Positions 1 through 9,913 of a DNA stretch of 60,000 nt are shown piece after piece. A program made the translations under genes and the position numbers. A model generated the notes under the pieces. The model did no database searches and was not told the DNA's origin. It was given only the letters and a program-made list of their open reading frames with translations. The stretch's first letter is position 1, and each line of letters begins with the position of its first letter. Origin of the DNA: Cristatella mucedo (lineage: Eukaryota > Bryozoa > Phylactolaemata > Cristatellidae); assembly GCA_009760855.2 (NCBI GenBank), contig WPIO01000005.1:7786001-7846000 (forward strand), read 5' to 3'.

Positions 1-1
1 C

Positions 2-284
2 GCGTCGGGTACTTCTTCGGTGAATGCGACGATCGCAGACGCGACCTTAGTTGCTATCCTAACGGCGAGCGGCGTCGAAACGCAGACGGCGGAGACGTCT
101 GATCGATCTGATTTTGACGCTTCGCTCGCGAGTGATGGTCTCACTCCGGAACCGTGGCAAGCGACGCAAGCGTCAACCTCAAGCGTCAGCGAAAGCGCCT
201 TGACAGGCACCACAACGACCAACAGCAGCCTAGCACCCGGAACCTCGGCGGAGAGCGGTGTCGCGGCACCGAACGGCACTTCTG
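2..284 (+). CDS. Ser/Thr/Ala-rich (mucin-like) exon, 5' part outside window
   Basis: An open frame runs from the window edge to position 284 and codes for about 94 residues dominated by Ser, Thr, Ala and Gly, with several N-x-S/T sequons (VNAT, TNSS, PNGT). It ends after one base of a codon at a good donor (G|GTAGGT), so it is a phase-1 exit. Composition and phase match the next two candidate exons, and the short strings GTSS and VNAT recur in the 1254-1487 exon, which suggests exon duplication or repeated low-complexity coding. I infer a secreted or extracellular mucin-like segment, likely O-glycosylated. No known domain is visible. The frame could also be non-coding GC-rich DNA; the consistent phase chain is the main argument for coding. 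Confidence 0.45.
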
Positions 285-1253
285 GTAGGTGCGCTCGGTA
301 GGCTCGGCCGCGTCTGTCCAGAGAGAGTGTCGCAGTCGCGGACGCACAATCCGCACGTCGGGCCGTTGTCAGCGCCTGCTGTCGCCGCGCCTCAGCTTGT
401 GTGGGTGGGCGACTCATCAAGCGGGCGGACTCGACCTCCCGAGCGCTCCAGCCGCCGAACGTATCCCCAGCTACCGCAGGCACGAAACTTCAGGCCGACG
501 CTTTCGTTCTACCTGGTCGAGCCGATTTTATGACACTCAACCTAGGGATATTTCTTAGAATGCACGGTAAAACGCCTTTCCACTCTCACAGTACTCGGCT
601 GAGCCCGTCCGGCCTTGGCAGAGCTGGGAGATCTCGTGATAGCTGAAAGAAAGCTTTAGCGTTCGCCGTCGCTATGGCATCTCCCGAGCCGATCGGTTTC
701 GGCTTCGGCTACCCTTCGGCCTGGTAGCGTGGGGCAAACCCGGTCAAAGCCACGGCTGGGACTTGAAGTCTCTATTTTCCCCCACTGTGAATCCGTCCGC
801 TTCACGAAGCAGCCCGAAATCGCGATCCTCGCCTCAATAATGGACGGCTTGTTATTTTTCCCCTACCGCTTGTGCCCAATTCTAGAGACGCCATTTTTCT
901 CAAGACCAATATCTGAGTCGACAACCGCTCCAAAGCCAGCCCATCTCGGGGCGCGCCGTCTATCTGTGATTCCCTATCTTAGCTTCTAGAGTGCCGCTTG
1001 AGCTCAGCAACGTTGCGCCGGCATCTTTCAAACGCAAATGCGTGCCAAAAGTACTACCCGCCGTCGCGGCCGCAGACGATGCGGCAAGCAGACGCCCCGA
1101 AAGGAGGCTAGGAATACTAGATACTAGGGAGCTAGGGCCTGACGCTTGCCGATTAGCGTCGTAGCCCCGTAGTTTGATGCGGAGTTTCGAACGAGTTTCC
1201 TTTTTACCAAACGCCTCTGTACGACAAAGCCACGCCGATTCCGTCGGTTGCAG

Positions 1254-1487
1254 GGGACACGAGTAACTCCACGTCATTGCCGTCCGTCGCGGTCACCAAT
1301 TTGCCGAGCAGCGGCGGTAGCGCTGGACGAATGGCGGCAGGGACGAGCAGCGGCGCCGGTACTGTCAACGCTACTCTGAGCGTGGCACCTGTGAGCGTGG
1401 CGACGGCAGCAACCTTGTCCGCCGGACCGGCGAGCTCGCCGACCGCGGTCCATGCAGGCAGCGTCGCCGGCGTATCGCCGGCCTCCG
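1254..1487 (+). CDS. Ser/Thr/Ala/Val-rich (mucin-like) internal exon
   Basis: A 234-nt exon lies between an acceptor (cggttgcag|gg) and a strong donor (G|GTAAGG). It enters and leaves in phase 1. The 78 residues are rich in Ser, Ala, Thr, Gly and Val with no Lys and few aromatics, as in mucin stalks; a VNAT sequon is present. The frame is open throughout and resembles the 2-284 exon in composition and in short strings (GTSS, VNAT). The reverse strand is also open here, as expected for GC-rich DNA, so openness alone is weak evidence. Likely part of the same transcript as the exons at 2-284, 1771-1905, 2400-2434 and 2754-2823. Confidence 0.45.
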
Positions 1488-1589
1488 GTAAGGAGCAGCC
1501 GCACACTTGTCTTCGTGAAAACAGAGCCGGCGGAGCCAGCGAGCGGCTGCGGCTCTCCGAGCGCTTCGGCGCTTCGCTGCGACTGTGGG

Positions 1590-1685
1590 CTTCGCTGCCT
1601 TTGACGCTTTGACCTTTGCGCTTCGCCGCCTTTGACCTTTGCGCTTCGCTGCCTTTGACCTTTGCGCTTCGCCGCCTAGACCTTG
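1590..1685. repeat. 23-bp GC-rich minisatellite, about four units
   Basis: Units built on cttcgcYgcctttgacc followed by tttgcg recur with a 23-bp period, alternating cttcgctgcc and cttcgccgcc. The first unit is longer because of an extra gctttgacc-like insertion. The array lies between two candidate mucin-like exons, so it would be intronic. Confidence 0.7.
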
Positions 1686-1770
1686 CTAGACGCCTTCGCT
1701 GCTCGCGACTGTGCTGCTGCTTAACGCAATGCTACGTCTGGAGACGTTGGTGCACGGTTTAATTATCCAG

Positions 1771-1905
1771 TGCATTCTGTCGGCGGTCAGATGCAAAGCG
1801 GCACTGCTAGACTCGCTTCCGGAGCGCCTGCACTGTCAGTGACGTCGACTCTGCGAGCAGGCAGCGTGACTTCGGCCCCACCTGGAAGTCAGACGAATTC
1901 AGCTG
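1771..1905 (+). CDS. Ser/Thr/Ala/Gly-rich (mucin-like) internal exon
   Basis: A 135-nt exon follows the acceptor attatccag|tg and ends at donor G|GTAGGA. It is phase 1 on both sides, like the two exons upstream. The 45 residues (for example GGQMQSGTARLASGAP) have the same Ser/Ala/Gly/Thr bias and can be loosely aligned with the middle of the 1254-1487 exon. I read it as another copy or continuation of the mucin-like stretch; confidence is limited by its shortness and low complexity. Confidence 0.4.
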
Positions 1906-2023
1906 GTAGGATTCTCGCAGCGATTCGATTGAGGCTCCCTGTCGCTGCCGGAGCGCCTACTGCGCTCGAAGCCTCTCGCAGCCTCTTGGCGGCTGCTGCT
2001 GAGCTGCTGCTGATCACGCGCCG

Positions 2024-2065
2024 CACGCGTGCGAGGGTGACGCGTGCGAGGGTGACGCGTGCGGC
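2024..2065. repeat. 15-bp tandem repeat (acgcgtgcgagggtg), about 2.7 units
   Basis: Three adjacent copies of acgcgtgcg joined by agggtg spacers are directly visible in GC-rich intronic or intergenic DNA. Confidence 0.8.
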
Positions 2066-2399
2066 GACGTGAAGGCAAAGGTTCCTAGCCTTGAAGAAAC
2101 GGTGAAAATGAAAGCGCAATGAAATGCGAAATGAAAATAAAAGCGTGAAAATGAGCACTCGCCTGGAGCGACGAGACGACGAAACGCCGAAGGAATCTAT
2201 TGACTGAGGCTGCTCGTGAATTTTATCAACTCGTGAATTTTATCAATTTATCAATTTTATCAATATCCTTACTGGAAGTAGCTGCGAGCAGCTATTTAAG
2301 ATTTTCCTTGACAGCGTCCTTACTTACCAATTCCGCTTTCGCGGAATTTCGTTGCAAGGCAGCCGTGTGACGCCGCAGGCACGCGTTTCTTTGTTCTAG

Positions 2400-2434
2400 T
2401 GACGACTGCCAACCGAACTGCCAACGGAACTCAG
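2400..2434 (+). CDS. Short Thr/Asn-rich exon
   Basis: A 35-nt candidate exon between a good acceptor (tttctttgttctag) and a consensus donor (CAG|GTGAGT). It enters in phase 1, matching the exit of 1771-1905, and leaves in phase 0. The encoded peptide TTANRTANGTQ contains two N-x-T sequons (NRT, NGT), in keeping with a glycosylated extracellular segment. The next candidate exon begins in phase 0, so the chain holds. Short exons can occur by chance, so this rests on splice strength plus phase agreement. Confidence 0.4.
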
Positions 2435-2479
2435 GTGAGTAAATTGCCTTCTGCTGCGTCTGCCCTGCCTGCAGTCAAC

Positions 2480-2694
2480 GATGCTGACAGTGTGCATGCT
2501 GCCACTAACCACACTTGCATGCTGACCCTGTGCATGTCACCCCAAACCATGTTATTCATGTTGTTCACCAAGCATGATATAACTCACTATTCTATCGCGC
2601 TTCCCTTTGCAGCAAATGTAAAGCGCCTAGAAAAAGATTGAGTTCTCTGAGGGCGCTTTATCAAGTGTATTATAATTATTATTATTATTAACGA
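2480..2694 (+). mobile_element. Family A LINE, 3'-end fragment
   Basis: This is the untranslated 3' end of the abundant Family A LINE: the gctgacagtgtgcatgctgcc block, the terminal stem-loop (aaagcgcc ... gggcgcttt) and a TAT/TTA-type microsatellite tail. It is inserted, in the sense direction, in the short interval between the candidate exons 2400-2434 and 2754-2823. Confidence 0.85.
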
Positions 2695-2753
2695 TGCTTG
2701 CTGATGCAACGGTGTAGCTGAACATGAGACTCGGCCGTCCGTTCTCGTGATAG

Positions 2754-2823
2754 CCCACAGCGACTGCGAAGAATACCTCGGCGACTTCGCCGCAAGCGAT
2801 GGTCACCGCCAAACCTACGAGTG
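2754..2823 (+). CDS. Ala/Thr/Ser/Lys-rich short exon
   Basis: A 70-nt candidate exon between tcgtgatag|CCC and the consensus donor G|GTGAGT. It enters in phase 0, as required by the exon at 2400-2434, and leaves in phase 1. The peptide (PTATAKNTSATSPQAMVTAK, then PTS) has the Ser/Thr/Ala/Pro bias of the exons upstream and one NTS sequon. The composition also recalls the tail exon at 45803-46731. The acceptor is mediocre, so the boundary is uncertain. Confidence 0.4.
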
Positions 2824-2942
2824 GTGAGTCGAAAGGCGCAGCCGATTTGACAGTGCGACGGCACTGCTGCCTGTGCGCTCATTGTGTACGGGCAAGAGCA
2901 GCCACGGCTCGATTCGAAGCCCTCGTGTAGTGCCTCTCGCAG

Positions 2943-3313
2943 GTGGAGCGCGTCAGTGGAGCGCGCCCTGGTGCAATGCCTCTCGACTCGCTGCCCTCGT
3001 AGGCTTCGTAGAAAGTAGAGAGAGCGAAGTGATTTCCTCGCGGCCAAAGGCGATCGTCCGATGCCTGGCCGACGCCTGGCGGGCTGGAGCGACCATTCGG
3101 TCAAGGTCACTAACATGGGCAGAGTGCCTGGAAAAACGCTCATTCAATATCCGCTTTGATTGGCCGTACCCGAGTAATCGATTTTCGGAACGATCATCCA
3201 CTTTTTTCGCACAGCCTCGTTCGAAACAAAAATATTCTTTCTACCTCTACGCACTTGGTATCTCCCATTGGAAGTGTACGTTAGCAGAACTTCGGGAAGG
3301 AGCGGTGGCTTAA
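2943..3313 (+). CDS. Possible terminal exon of the upstream mucin-like gene
   Basis: An open frame of about 123 codons ending in TAA follows a candidate acceptor (gtgcctctcgcag|GT) whose phase agrees with the 2754-2823 exon. The protein is Arg/Ser/Ala-rich with several Trp and Cys and matches no family I recognise. The frame stays open upstream of the acceptor, and a long reverse-strand frame overlaps it, so a chance ORF in GC-rich DNA is a serious alternative. No clear polyadenylation signal follows. Confidence 0.22.
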
Positions 3314-3804
3314 TGCTCGCTGTACGAGCACAAGTCGAGCTGACATCTGGTGGAGCGACAGGGAAGGCCATGGCGTGGCGTTTTCAACGCACGGCCGGGA
3401 TCTACTAGAGAGGATATACTACCGCCCACCCAAAGCGGTAATGTCGGCCGCTTGCCGCCCAAACGCATTCCCCTACGTCACAGTCCACTGGTCGCTGCGC
3501 TTATATTGTCCGCCCGCCCTTCCGCAAGGTGGCGCTCGAAAGTTTGCCGGCAAACTCGATCGCAGCGCCGGTCTAAGCATCGTTGCCAGCAGAGGGCGGT
3601 GGCAGCGGCGGCGGCCGGCTTTGGTCAGTTGCCATCCTCCAAGTCTCGGCGAGGGCATGAGGGCCGGATGCCGTCCATAGTGTTGCGTCGATTGTGGGTG
3701 GAAAGTCCGAGGATGCCCTGAAGTAGCTCACCACCCGCAAACTCGTAGCCCGCTCTCAAAAGATTTCCGGAGCATTTATTCGACTTTTAATTTTGCCAAT
3801 TTTG

Positions 3805-3839
<35 letters not shown>

Positions 3840-4229
3840 CTACAGTGGTGCTGCAGAAAGGGGATCCGGAGGCTTTTGGTCAGGTGACTTTGACTCTGCA
3901 GACGCGTCTGGCGCGAAGCTGATTTACCCAGAGATATGCATATGACTTACTTTATTGCAGTCGTGACTCGCGTACGGCATGCGCATTCACTATCAATTTT
4001 CTTGAGGGCCCTGCTCTTTTTTTTTAAATCGATCACTTCCTTAGAGGCACACAAGACGCAACTATTTTTTCGCTTGTTCAATTAAGGCCAACTGCGTGGT
4101 CAGCCGTTAGCACAAAGCAGATGAGTGTTCTAGTGGGTTACACATTTTCTTTTGGCACAGGGTCCGAAGGTCCGCCCGGGCAGCGCAGCAAAGGCACTGG
4201 TCTCCAAGCTCTTTCAAACGCTGGTATCG
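3314..4229. other. No supported gene; GC-rich to AT-rich transition
   Basis: Positions 3314-3720 stay GC-rich and contain overlapping open frames on both strands with no recognisable domain. From 3770 onwards the DNA becomes AT-rich and carries a (GA)n array at 3807-3838. A polypyrimidine acceptor (tttcttttggcacag) occurs at 4147-4161 but no matching strong donor follows. Confidence 0.5.
3807..3838. repeat. (GA)n microsatellite
   Basis: A pure GA dinucleotide array of about 16 units, purine-rich on the + strand like the two longer arrays at 28.9 and 35.3 kb. Confidence 0.95.
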
Positions 4230-4694
4230 CAATACTTCGACTTCAAGGTTTTGTCACTCCCTTTTATTCCCCTTATTTATTTATTTCCCTTTTATTTTTC
4301 ATTCTTTATGGCTCCAGCGCACCTATCGGACCTACTCCACACCAGGCTAAGCACCGTACCACCCGCTTTCCAGAATATAATTGTTTACCAAACCTGGTAC
4401 GAATCTCAAATCCTTTGGAGACCGTGCCTTTATTTCGTATGCTCCCAAAGCCTAGAAATCACTCCCGAAATGCGTCACGACACCCCCTGACTTGGCCAAT
4501 TTAAAAAGAAACTAAAAACGCATCTATTAATCTCAGCATTTAGTGGGTCCCTGTGATTCGTCCTGTATTTGCTTATGAGTGCTGGCAATGTGCATGCTGC
4601 TACTAATCATACTTGTACGCTGACCCTGCGCATGAGTTCTGGGAGGATGCTGTATACAATTTATTATTACTATTACTATTATTATTACTATTAG
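4230..4694 (+). mobile_element. Family A LINE, 3' fragment with TTA-type tail
   Basis: It begins at the cgacttcaaggttttgtc block that codes for FDFKVLSL in better copies, carries degenerate versions of the MAPAYLSDLLPHQAKHRTTRF-encoding region, the tgtgcatgctgc block, and ends in tta/cta repeats. Frameshifts and stops break the reading frame, so it is a 5'-truncated, decayed insertion. Confidence 0.8.
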
Positions 4695-5524
4695 ATGGGG
4701 CAAGAAATTTGAAAGATGTAATACAATTATTGCACTTAATGATTAGCTTTAGTGGTTTTTCTCAAGCGAGGCCATCGGCATGATTGTAAATGGGTTACAT
4801 AATTCTTCTGGACAGAACGCCACCGGAGCACTTCTTTAAGGCTATTTCGGCTAGTATAGAAATAAGTTCTTAGTCGAAATCGAAGCGCTTTCGGTCAGCC
4901 CACCTTGGGACTTGAGCTTCACGATTTCTCAAAATAGCGTATGCAATTTAATTTTTTCATACTGCGGCTAAAATGAAGTCGTGGGCGGCGAGCATATGAC
5001 GATTAGATTCGAATTATTGGCTAGCAGTTTTATAATGAGTAATAATTTTCAGTTGCGAGCCACGTATTTTTAGTGGACATGAGCTAGGAGAGCCTGCTGG
5101 GCGGCGCAGCGTTTACACCCGGCTTCAGGGCGCAGCCTGTAGTAGGGTGCCGCTATAGGAGAGGAGCTAAAAAGACATTTCGGCCTCCATTTAGAGTAGC
5201 GCCAAGTAGGCTTCGCGGACGCTTCTGTGGCTGAGCCAGTCTACAATCTTCCCGCAGTGGAGTTTCTTGATGACTTGCCCCATTTAAAATCAGCTCTACA
5301 AGACGCTAAACATATATAGCGCGTCACCTAAAAATTTTAAAATTCAGCCCCTGCGATTCTTCTTGATGATCAAGCTCTGCACCAAAAAGCCGCGGAAAAT
5401 GAGGAGTGACTTACCAGCTGCAAAGGCCTCCTGTACCAAACACTGATACCGCGGCTTCCTATTGAACGCCAATGTTTGTACGCTCGGAAATACTGTTATA
5501 ATTACCAACAGATGGCGACTATTG
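4695..5524. other. No gene seen
   Basis: Mixed AT-rich sequence between two Family A fragments. Only short open frames are present and I recognise no repeat or domain in it. Confidence 0.5.
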
Positions 5525-5617
5525 TTTTTCACTTTACAGCAAATGTAAAGCGCCTAGAGAGAGATTAAGTTCTCTGAGGGCGCTTTATCAAGTGAATTAT
5601 TATTATTATTATTATTA
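5525..5617 (+). mobile_element. Family A LINE, tail-only copy
   Basis: Only about 90 bp of the element are present: the ctttacagcaaatgt lead-in, the near-perfect stem-loop, atcaagtg and a (TTA)n tail. This is an extremely 5'-truncated insertion, closely similar in extent to the one at 41055-41152. Confidence 0.85.
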
Positions 5618-5914
5618 CCGATCGGCAGCAATGCAAAAATAAAGAAGCTGCATCTATCTAAAACGCTAGTGGCACCTGATGTATTATCATTACTTTCAAT
5701 TTTACTGGGCTCTTTGTGAAGAAAGCATGTCTTCGCGAAGCTCGCTGAGCTTTGAGGACAAAAAATTGTGGCTTCAACCTTGAGAGACTTCAACTTGCTC
5801 CGACTGCCATATATGATATGCACATTCACGCTCACGGTTAAAAGATGACACATAAATATGTACGAGTCATTTGTATAGCGCTCTAGGAGAATTTATTTTC
5901 TTTTGTGGGGCTTT

Positions 5915-6000
5915 ACATTGGCCGTACGGCTAAAGCCCACGACCTTGATCGTTGAAGGCGAGCACTTACCCCTGAGCCAAGCCAGGGCGGCAAGATTAAC
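5915..6000 (-). repeat. Partial tRNA-derived SINE copy
   Basis: The block cccacgacctt ... gaaggcgagcactta ... gagccaagccagggc matches the promoter half of the SINE copy at 37596-37722 (ccacgaccaggattgtgaagagcgagcacgtt). The body is missing. Orientation is inferred from that alignment. Confidence 0.5.
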
Positions 6001-6904
6001 TCCCTGAAAGTACTGGCCAGGACCTTGACGTGATTACTCGCTTGGTATTGATGAAAATTTGGCATGCTGACGTAGTCCTTCTTTATGTTCCTAGTCTACA
6101 GACCTCGGGGCCTGACTCTAATTCCTGTCGAGTTGCTAGTTTATTCTGTCCGCCTAAGGCCTCTAGTTTGCAGCCACGTTTAACATAAAGAAGTAAATTC
6201 ATACTCATTGATTCTGAGGTAAATTCCAGAATCAATTTTGTGTACGCAGTTTAGGATTAAATAGCTGAGGGATTCGCTTATACTCAGTAGTGTATAGTAC
6301 AATATATTGCAGTGGAGGTGTTGATATTTAAAAATATAAAACAATAAGCAAAGCTGGCTACGTATGCAAAAAGGGGTAAATGCATGGCATAAGAAAACAT
6401 TATTTAGTTCTCCTGTAACTGCGTGCGTGTGCGAGTCTTTGAAGGAAACGTCACTCCATAAAATGGTCTCCTCTAATATTGGCTGCCGTTGTATAACTGA
6501 GATTTCACACGCGTCTCATTATGTTTCCAACCTTTGTTCCACCATTACCGTTAAATAAGCTTCATTTTCATAGTAAGCCCATAAATAGTTTAAACGATGT
6601 AGAGGTTCCGACGGCTCGCACGCAAATCAAAATGGTTGAGCGATAAACCATGGCATATAAGTCTATGCTGAGTAATGCAAAAAAAGCTGGAGGAATATCT
6701 TTCAGTTGCCGACGAATGAACAACAGAGATTAGTTGAGAACCAGCTATTGCAGATAAAGGTATTTATCTAAAAAGTGCTAAATATAACGATGTAACCGTA
6801 CGGATAATTCAAAGTTTTTGAGACATCAAAGAAAGAGATCTAAAACTGAATAAGCCAATATTTTAAATTTCCTGACAAGCATCATAATTTAATAATGCCG
6901 AAAG
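6001..6904. other. No gene seen
   Basis: AT-rich sequence without long open frames or recognisable elements. Confidence 0.5.
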
Positions 6905-7369
6905 CCTTTTGGATATTAATAATAATAATCATAATACATTTTTATGGCGCTCTCAGAGAACCTAATCACTTTCTAGACACCTTAAATTTGCTACTAAGGA
7001 AGCATGATCGACTGGTTACTGTTAGCATGTTCAATGACAACAAGCGTAACATGGTTGGAGGTGATTTGCACAGGGCCAGCATGCAAATATTGTTAGTAGC
7101 AGCATGCACAGTGTCAGCACGCAAACGCACACAAAGGACGAATCACATGGACTCACTAATTGCAGTCATAAATAGACGTGTTTTCAGTTTCTTTTTAAAT
7201 GTGCTCAAGTCAGGGGATTTTTTTACGCTCGTCGTAAGTAAGTTCCAGGCTTTGGGAGCATAAGAACTTAAGGCTCGGTATCAAAAGTATTCGAAGTTCG
7301 TACGAGGTGTAGGTAAACGATTAGATTCAGAGAAGTGGGTAGTACGATGCTTAGCCTAGCGGAGGAGTA
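6905..7369 (-). mobile_element. Family A LINE, 3' fragment
   Basis: Read on the minus strand, the copy starts in the HRTTRFSESNSL-encoding region near 7369, runs through the C-terminal FKRNLKTHLF-like block, the tgctgacactgtgcatgctgc block and the decayed stem-loop, and ends with an ATT/TAA tail at about 6905-6945. The stem-loop and coding part carry many substitutions, so this is an old copy. Confidence 0.8.
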
Positions 7370-8189
7370 AATAAAAACCGGCAGCCGTATAAGGAATGCG
7401 AGTCTAACTCTGCGTGCAGGAAGTTTTTTTTAGAAACTCTTTAGAACTTGCGCTGCTAGTTTTCTGAGAGCAGGCAGCTCCGCGTTGAAGCCTGTGTAGA
7501 ACCCTCAGGAAAACAAGTGGATTTTTATTTTTGCATGGAGCCTAAAGTGGTTGGTCAATGTCTCTTCCCGGCGAGCTCGGCTTCGGCATCATCTACCAAA
7601 TTGCACACCACAGCACTGAAAATGACTGCTGAAACCATGTAGCCGGAAAGATAATTTGGCTTCTCCAAAAATTTATAATTTTAATTTTTTGGAAGAGTTT
7701 CAAGATCTGCCCCTTTATCACTTGCTCAGGAAACTTCCTTAGTCTTTGTGGCAAATAACCAAATCCCATTTGGAGAGCCCAAATATGCCAATCGAAGGCG
7801 CGCCACGGTATGCATCAATAAACTTGACCAAAGAAATTATCCATTTAGACCTCTAAAATTATTCTCACTCTCTTGAATTCTCGCTCTCTTAAAATATGTT
7901 TGCGCCGTCTGAGGAACGGTCATCATGTCCACATATGCACTGAAGCCGCACCGCTCTAGCAAGCCTTCGTAAGTGCACACTCAAACGGTTTACTTTAGAG
8001 AAAGATTTTGAACTTGCGAAAGAAACTCCCTGAGTTTGACATACCTTACTGCATATCAGAGCGCCAGTAGCTTAAGTTTAGGCCACAGAAGGAGCACGGC
8101 TCGGCTGAAAAACACCTGGATGCCCTGGAGAGTATTAATCAAGAGGGTGCTGTAGTTGCTTGTAGTTTTTTGTAAATTGAAAGGAATCT
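7370..8189. other. No gene seen
   Basis: Unassigned intergenic DNA. No open frame of note; it adjoins the broken 3' side of the endonuclease-bearing LINE. Confidence 0.5.
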
Positions 8190-9392
8190 CTACGAATTTA
8201 AACACGGATAGAGCGAACGGGAGCATGCTTGAACAAGAGCACTCCTGATTGTCATGTTCATAGCATCAGTGAGGGCATCGAGGCTGCCGGTCGAGTCTGA
8301 ATGCAGATCAAGAAGGCCTGCATCACAAACAGATTTCAAAAACTTGTCCATGTCAATGCTTTGCAAGTTACGTCGTTTGGCAAATTCGACATTGCCCTGT
8401 ACGTACGACGGAGCAGGAACAGTAAACGAGACCGAACAATGATCTGAGAGGGTCAGTGGGCACACCACAAGGTCCGTGGGGAGGACATCCCTAGTGATCA
8501 CGAGATCTAGAATGTGGCCACCCACGTGGGTGCTATGATTAACGTGCTGGGCCAAACCAAAATTCTCCAGACAGTCAAGAAATGAGCGGACCTGAGCGTG
8601 AATATTGAAGTCTCCTACAATTAGTAACGGCCTGTCACACACAAATATTTTAGCGAGGAATTCTGAAAAATCCTCTATAAACAAGTTTAGACAGCCAGAA
8701 GGAGGCCGGTATATCACAACAGTGAGAGGCATTGCATTTGATGAAGACCTGATTGCAACCGATTCAAACAATGCCCCATGCGAGAAACTGCAAATTTTAT
8801 AGCCAAACGATTTGCGAACAACAATTGCAACCCCGCCACCAACCTTGTCAGAACGCATGGACTGATAGAATGAGAACCCAGGTGGAGTGGTCTCAGAAAT
8901 ACAGCTACTGGAACAAGGCGTCATCCAAGTTTCGGTAAGCAGAAATGCATATAGCTTCTCCAGGGCCACATGATCGCGGGTAAGTAACCCCTTGGTTATT
9001 AGAGAGCGGACATTTAGTTGGCGGAATTTAAGAGGCTGTCCAACAACTGGGCGACGGCGATAAAGTCGCCTGTATTCTCCTCCGTTTGCGTCCGGCCCGG
9101 CGGACGCGGGCTCTTCAAGTTTGAATTAGACCTTGGTAACGGCCGTCGGACCACGTTTCACAACATGCTGGGCTACGGCGGGTGGGCTACTACCGCAACA
9201 AGTACTATTCAGCCCTTTAAACGTACGAGTCGTAGGTTTGATTGCCGAGGTGTTGATAGGGCGAACGCAGGATGCAGGAAGGTTCTCTCTGACCCGCCGG
9301 AGAAGGCCCGCCGGTAGGTATCGACTAATGGCGACATCGCACCTTATGCTAAGCAGGTCCTGTTTTGTGTAGCATATCCGAGGACAGCTCAT
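8190..9392 (-). mobile_element. 5' part of a non-LTR retrotransposon: ORF start plus AP-like endonuclease domain
   Basis: The minus-strand reading starts at ATG 9392 (MSCPRICYTKQDLLSIRC), a start typical of Jockey/CR1-like single-ORF elements. It runs in one frame, apart from one TAA at 9126-9128, into a complete apurinic-endonuclease-like domain. The visible motifs, in order, are LNVRSL (metal-binding Asn), LLTETW (Glu), GGGVAIV, VIYRPP, IVGDFN (catalytic Asp/Asn), GGHILDLVI and LSDHCSV (catalytic His). The domain nicks target DNA for target-primed reverse transcription. The ORF stops at 8190, just where the linker to the reverse transcriptase should begin, and no RT follows, so the element is truncated or interrupted there. 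Its endonuclease differs clearly from the Family A copy at 20.6 kb (GDFNIHA against GDFNVHF), so it is a separate family. Confidence 0.85.
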
Positions 9393-9818
9393 AAATAGTC
9401 ACAGCGATGATAGCAGCGGAATACCCGAAGGTATTATGGAGAAATCAAGTAAAGGGCCACACCACGATAGGAGTCGCCCGAGGCCTCACTCTAGTCGTTC
9501 CATGACCGTAGTGATCCACGGTGTCAGGCCCAATACCACCGAGCTCCTACCCTAGTGTCCCGGCTAGCTAGCTAGGAATAAAGCGAGGCTTGCTCAAGGT
9601 TGCCGTTGCTGCGGCCACTCGCCACCCGCTAGTTGCTGGATTCATTTCTGTTAGAACAAGGGAGGTAGGCGGGCACCCGTGCCAGCGATTGACACCCAGG
9701 GGCAGCGAACAGAGCCAGCGTCGGAATTACAATACGGCAGATGTCGCCATATACGTTCCTGCAGAGCCTGCGGCTTGCATTTTACACTTTAGCGTGAGCG
9801 CCCGCGCGAGAGCTCGAG

Positions 9819-9855
9819 TGTGTGTGTGTATGCGTGTGTGTGTGTGCGTGCGTGC

Positions 9856-9912
<57 letters not shown>
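9819..9912. repeat. (GT)n microsatellite with CGTG variants
   Basis: A GT dinucleotide array interrupted by a short run of gcgtgcgt units is directly visible. Long Val/Cys or Thr/His open frames across it are artefacts of the repeat. Confidence 0.95.

Positions 9913-9913
<1 letters not shown>

Noticed and set aside
396-515. A 120-nt phase-1/phase-1 exon in the left GC-rich region (contains NVSPATAG)
   Set aside because: Phases fit the mucin-like chain but the donor (G|GTCGAG) is weak and the peptide lacks the Ser/Thr bias over its first half; kept only as a possibility.
2953-3201. Minus-strand frame overlapping the possible terminal exon
   Set aside because: Open by chance in GC-rich DNA; no domain or start context.
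4162-4199. A short Gly/Pro-rich exon after tttcttttggcacag
   Set aside because: The acceptor is strong but the only in-phase donor (G|GTCTCC) is poor, and LINE sequence follows at once.
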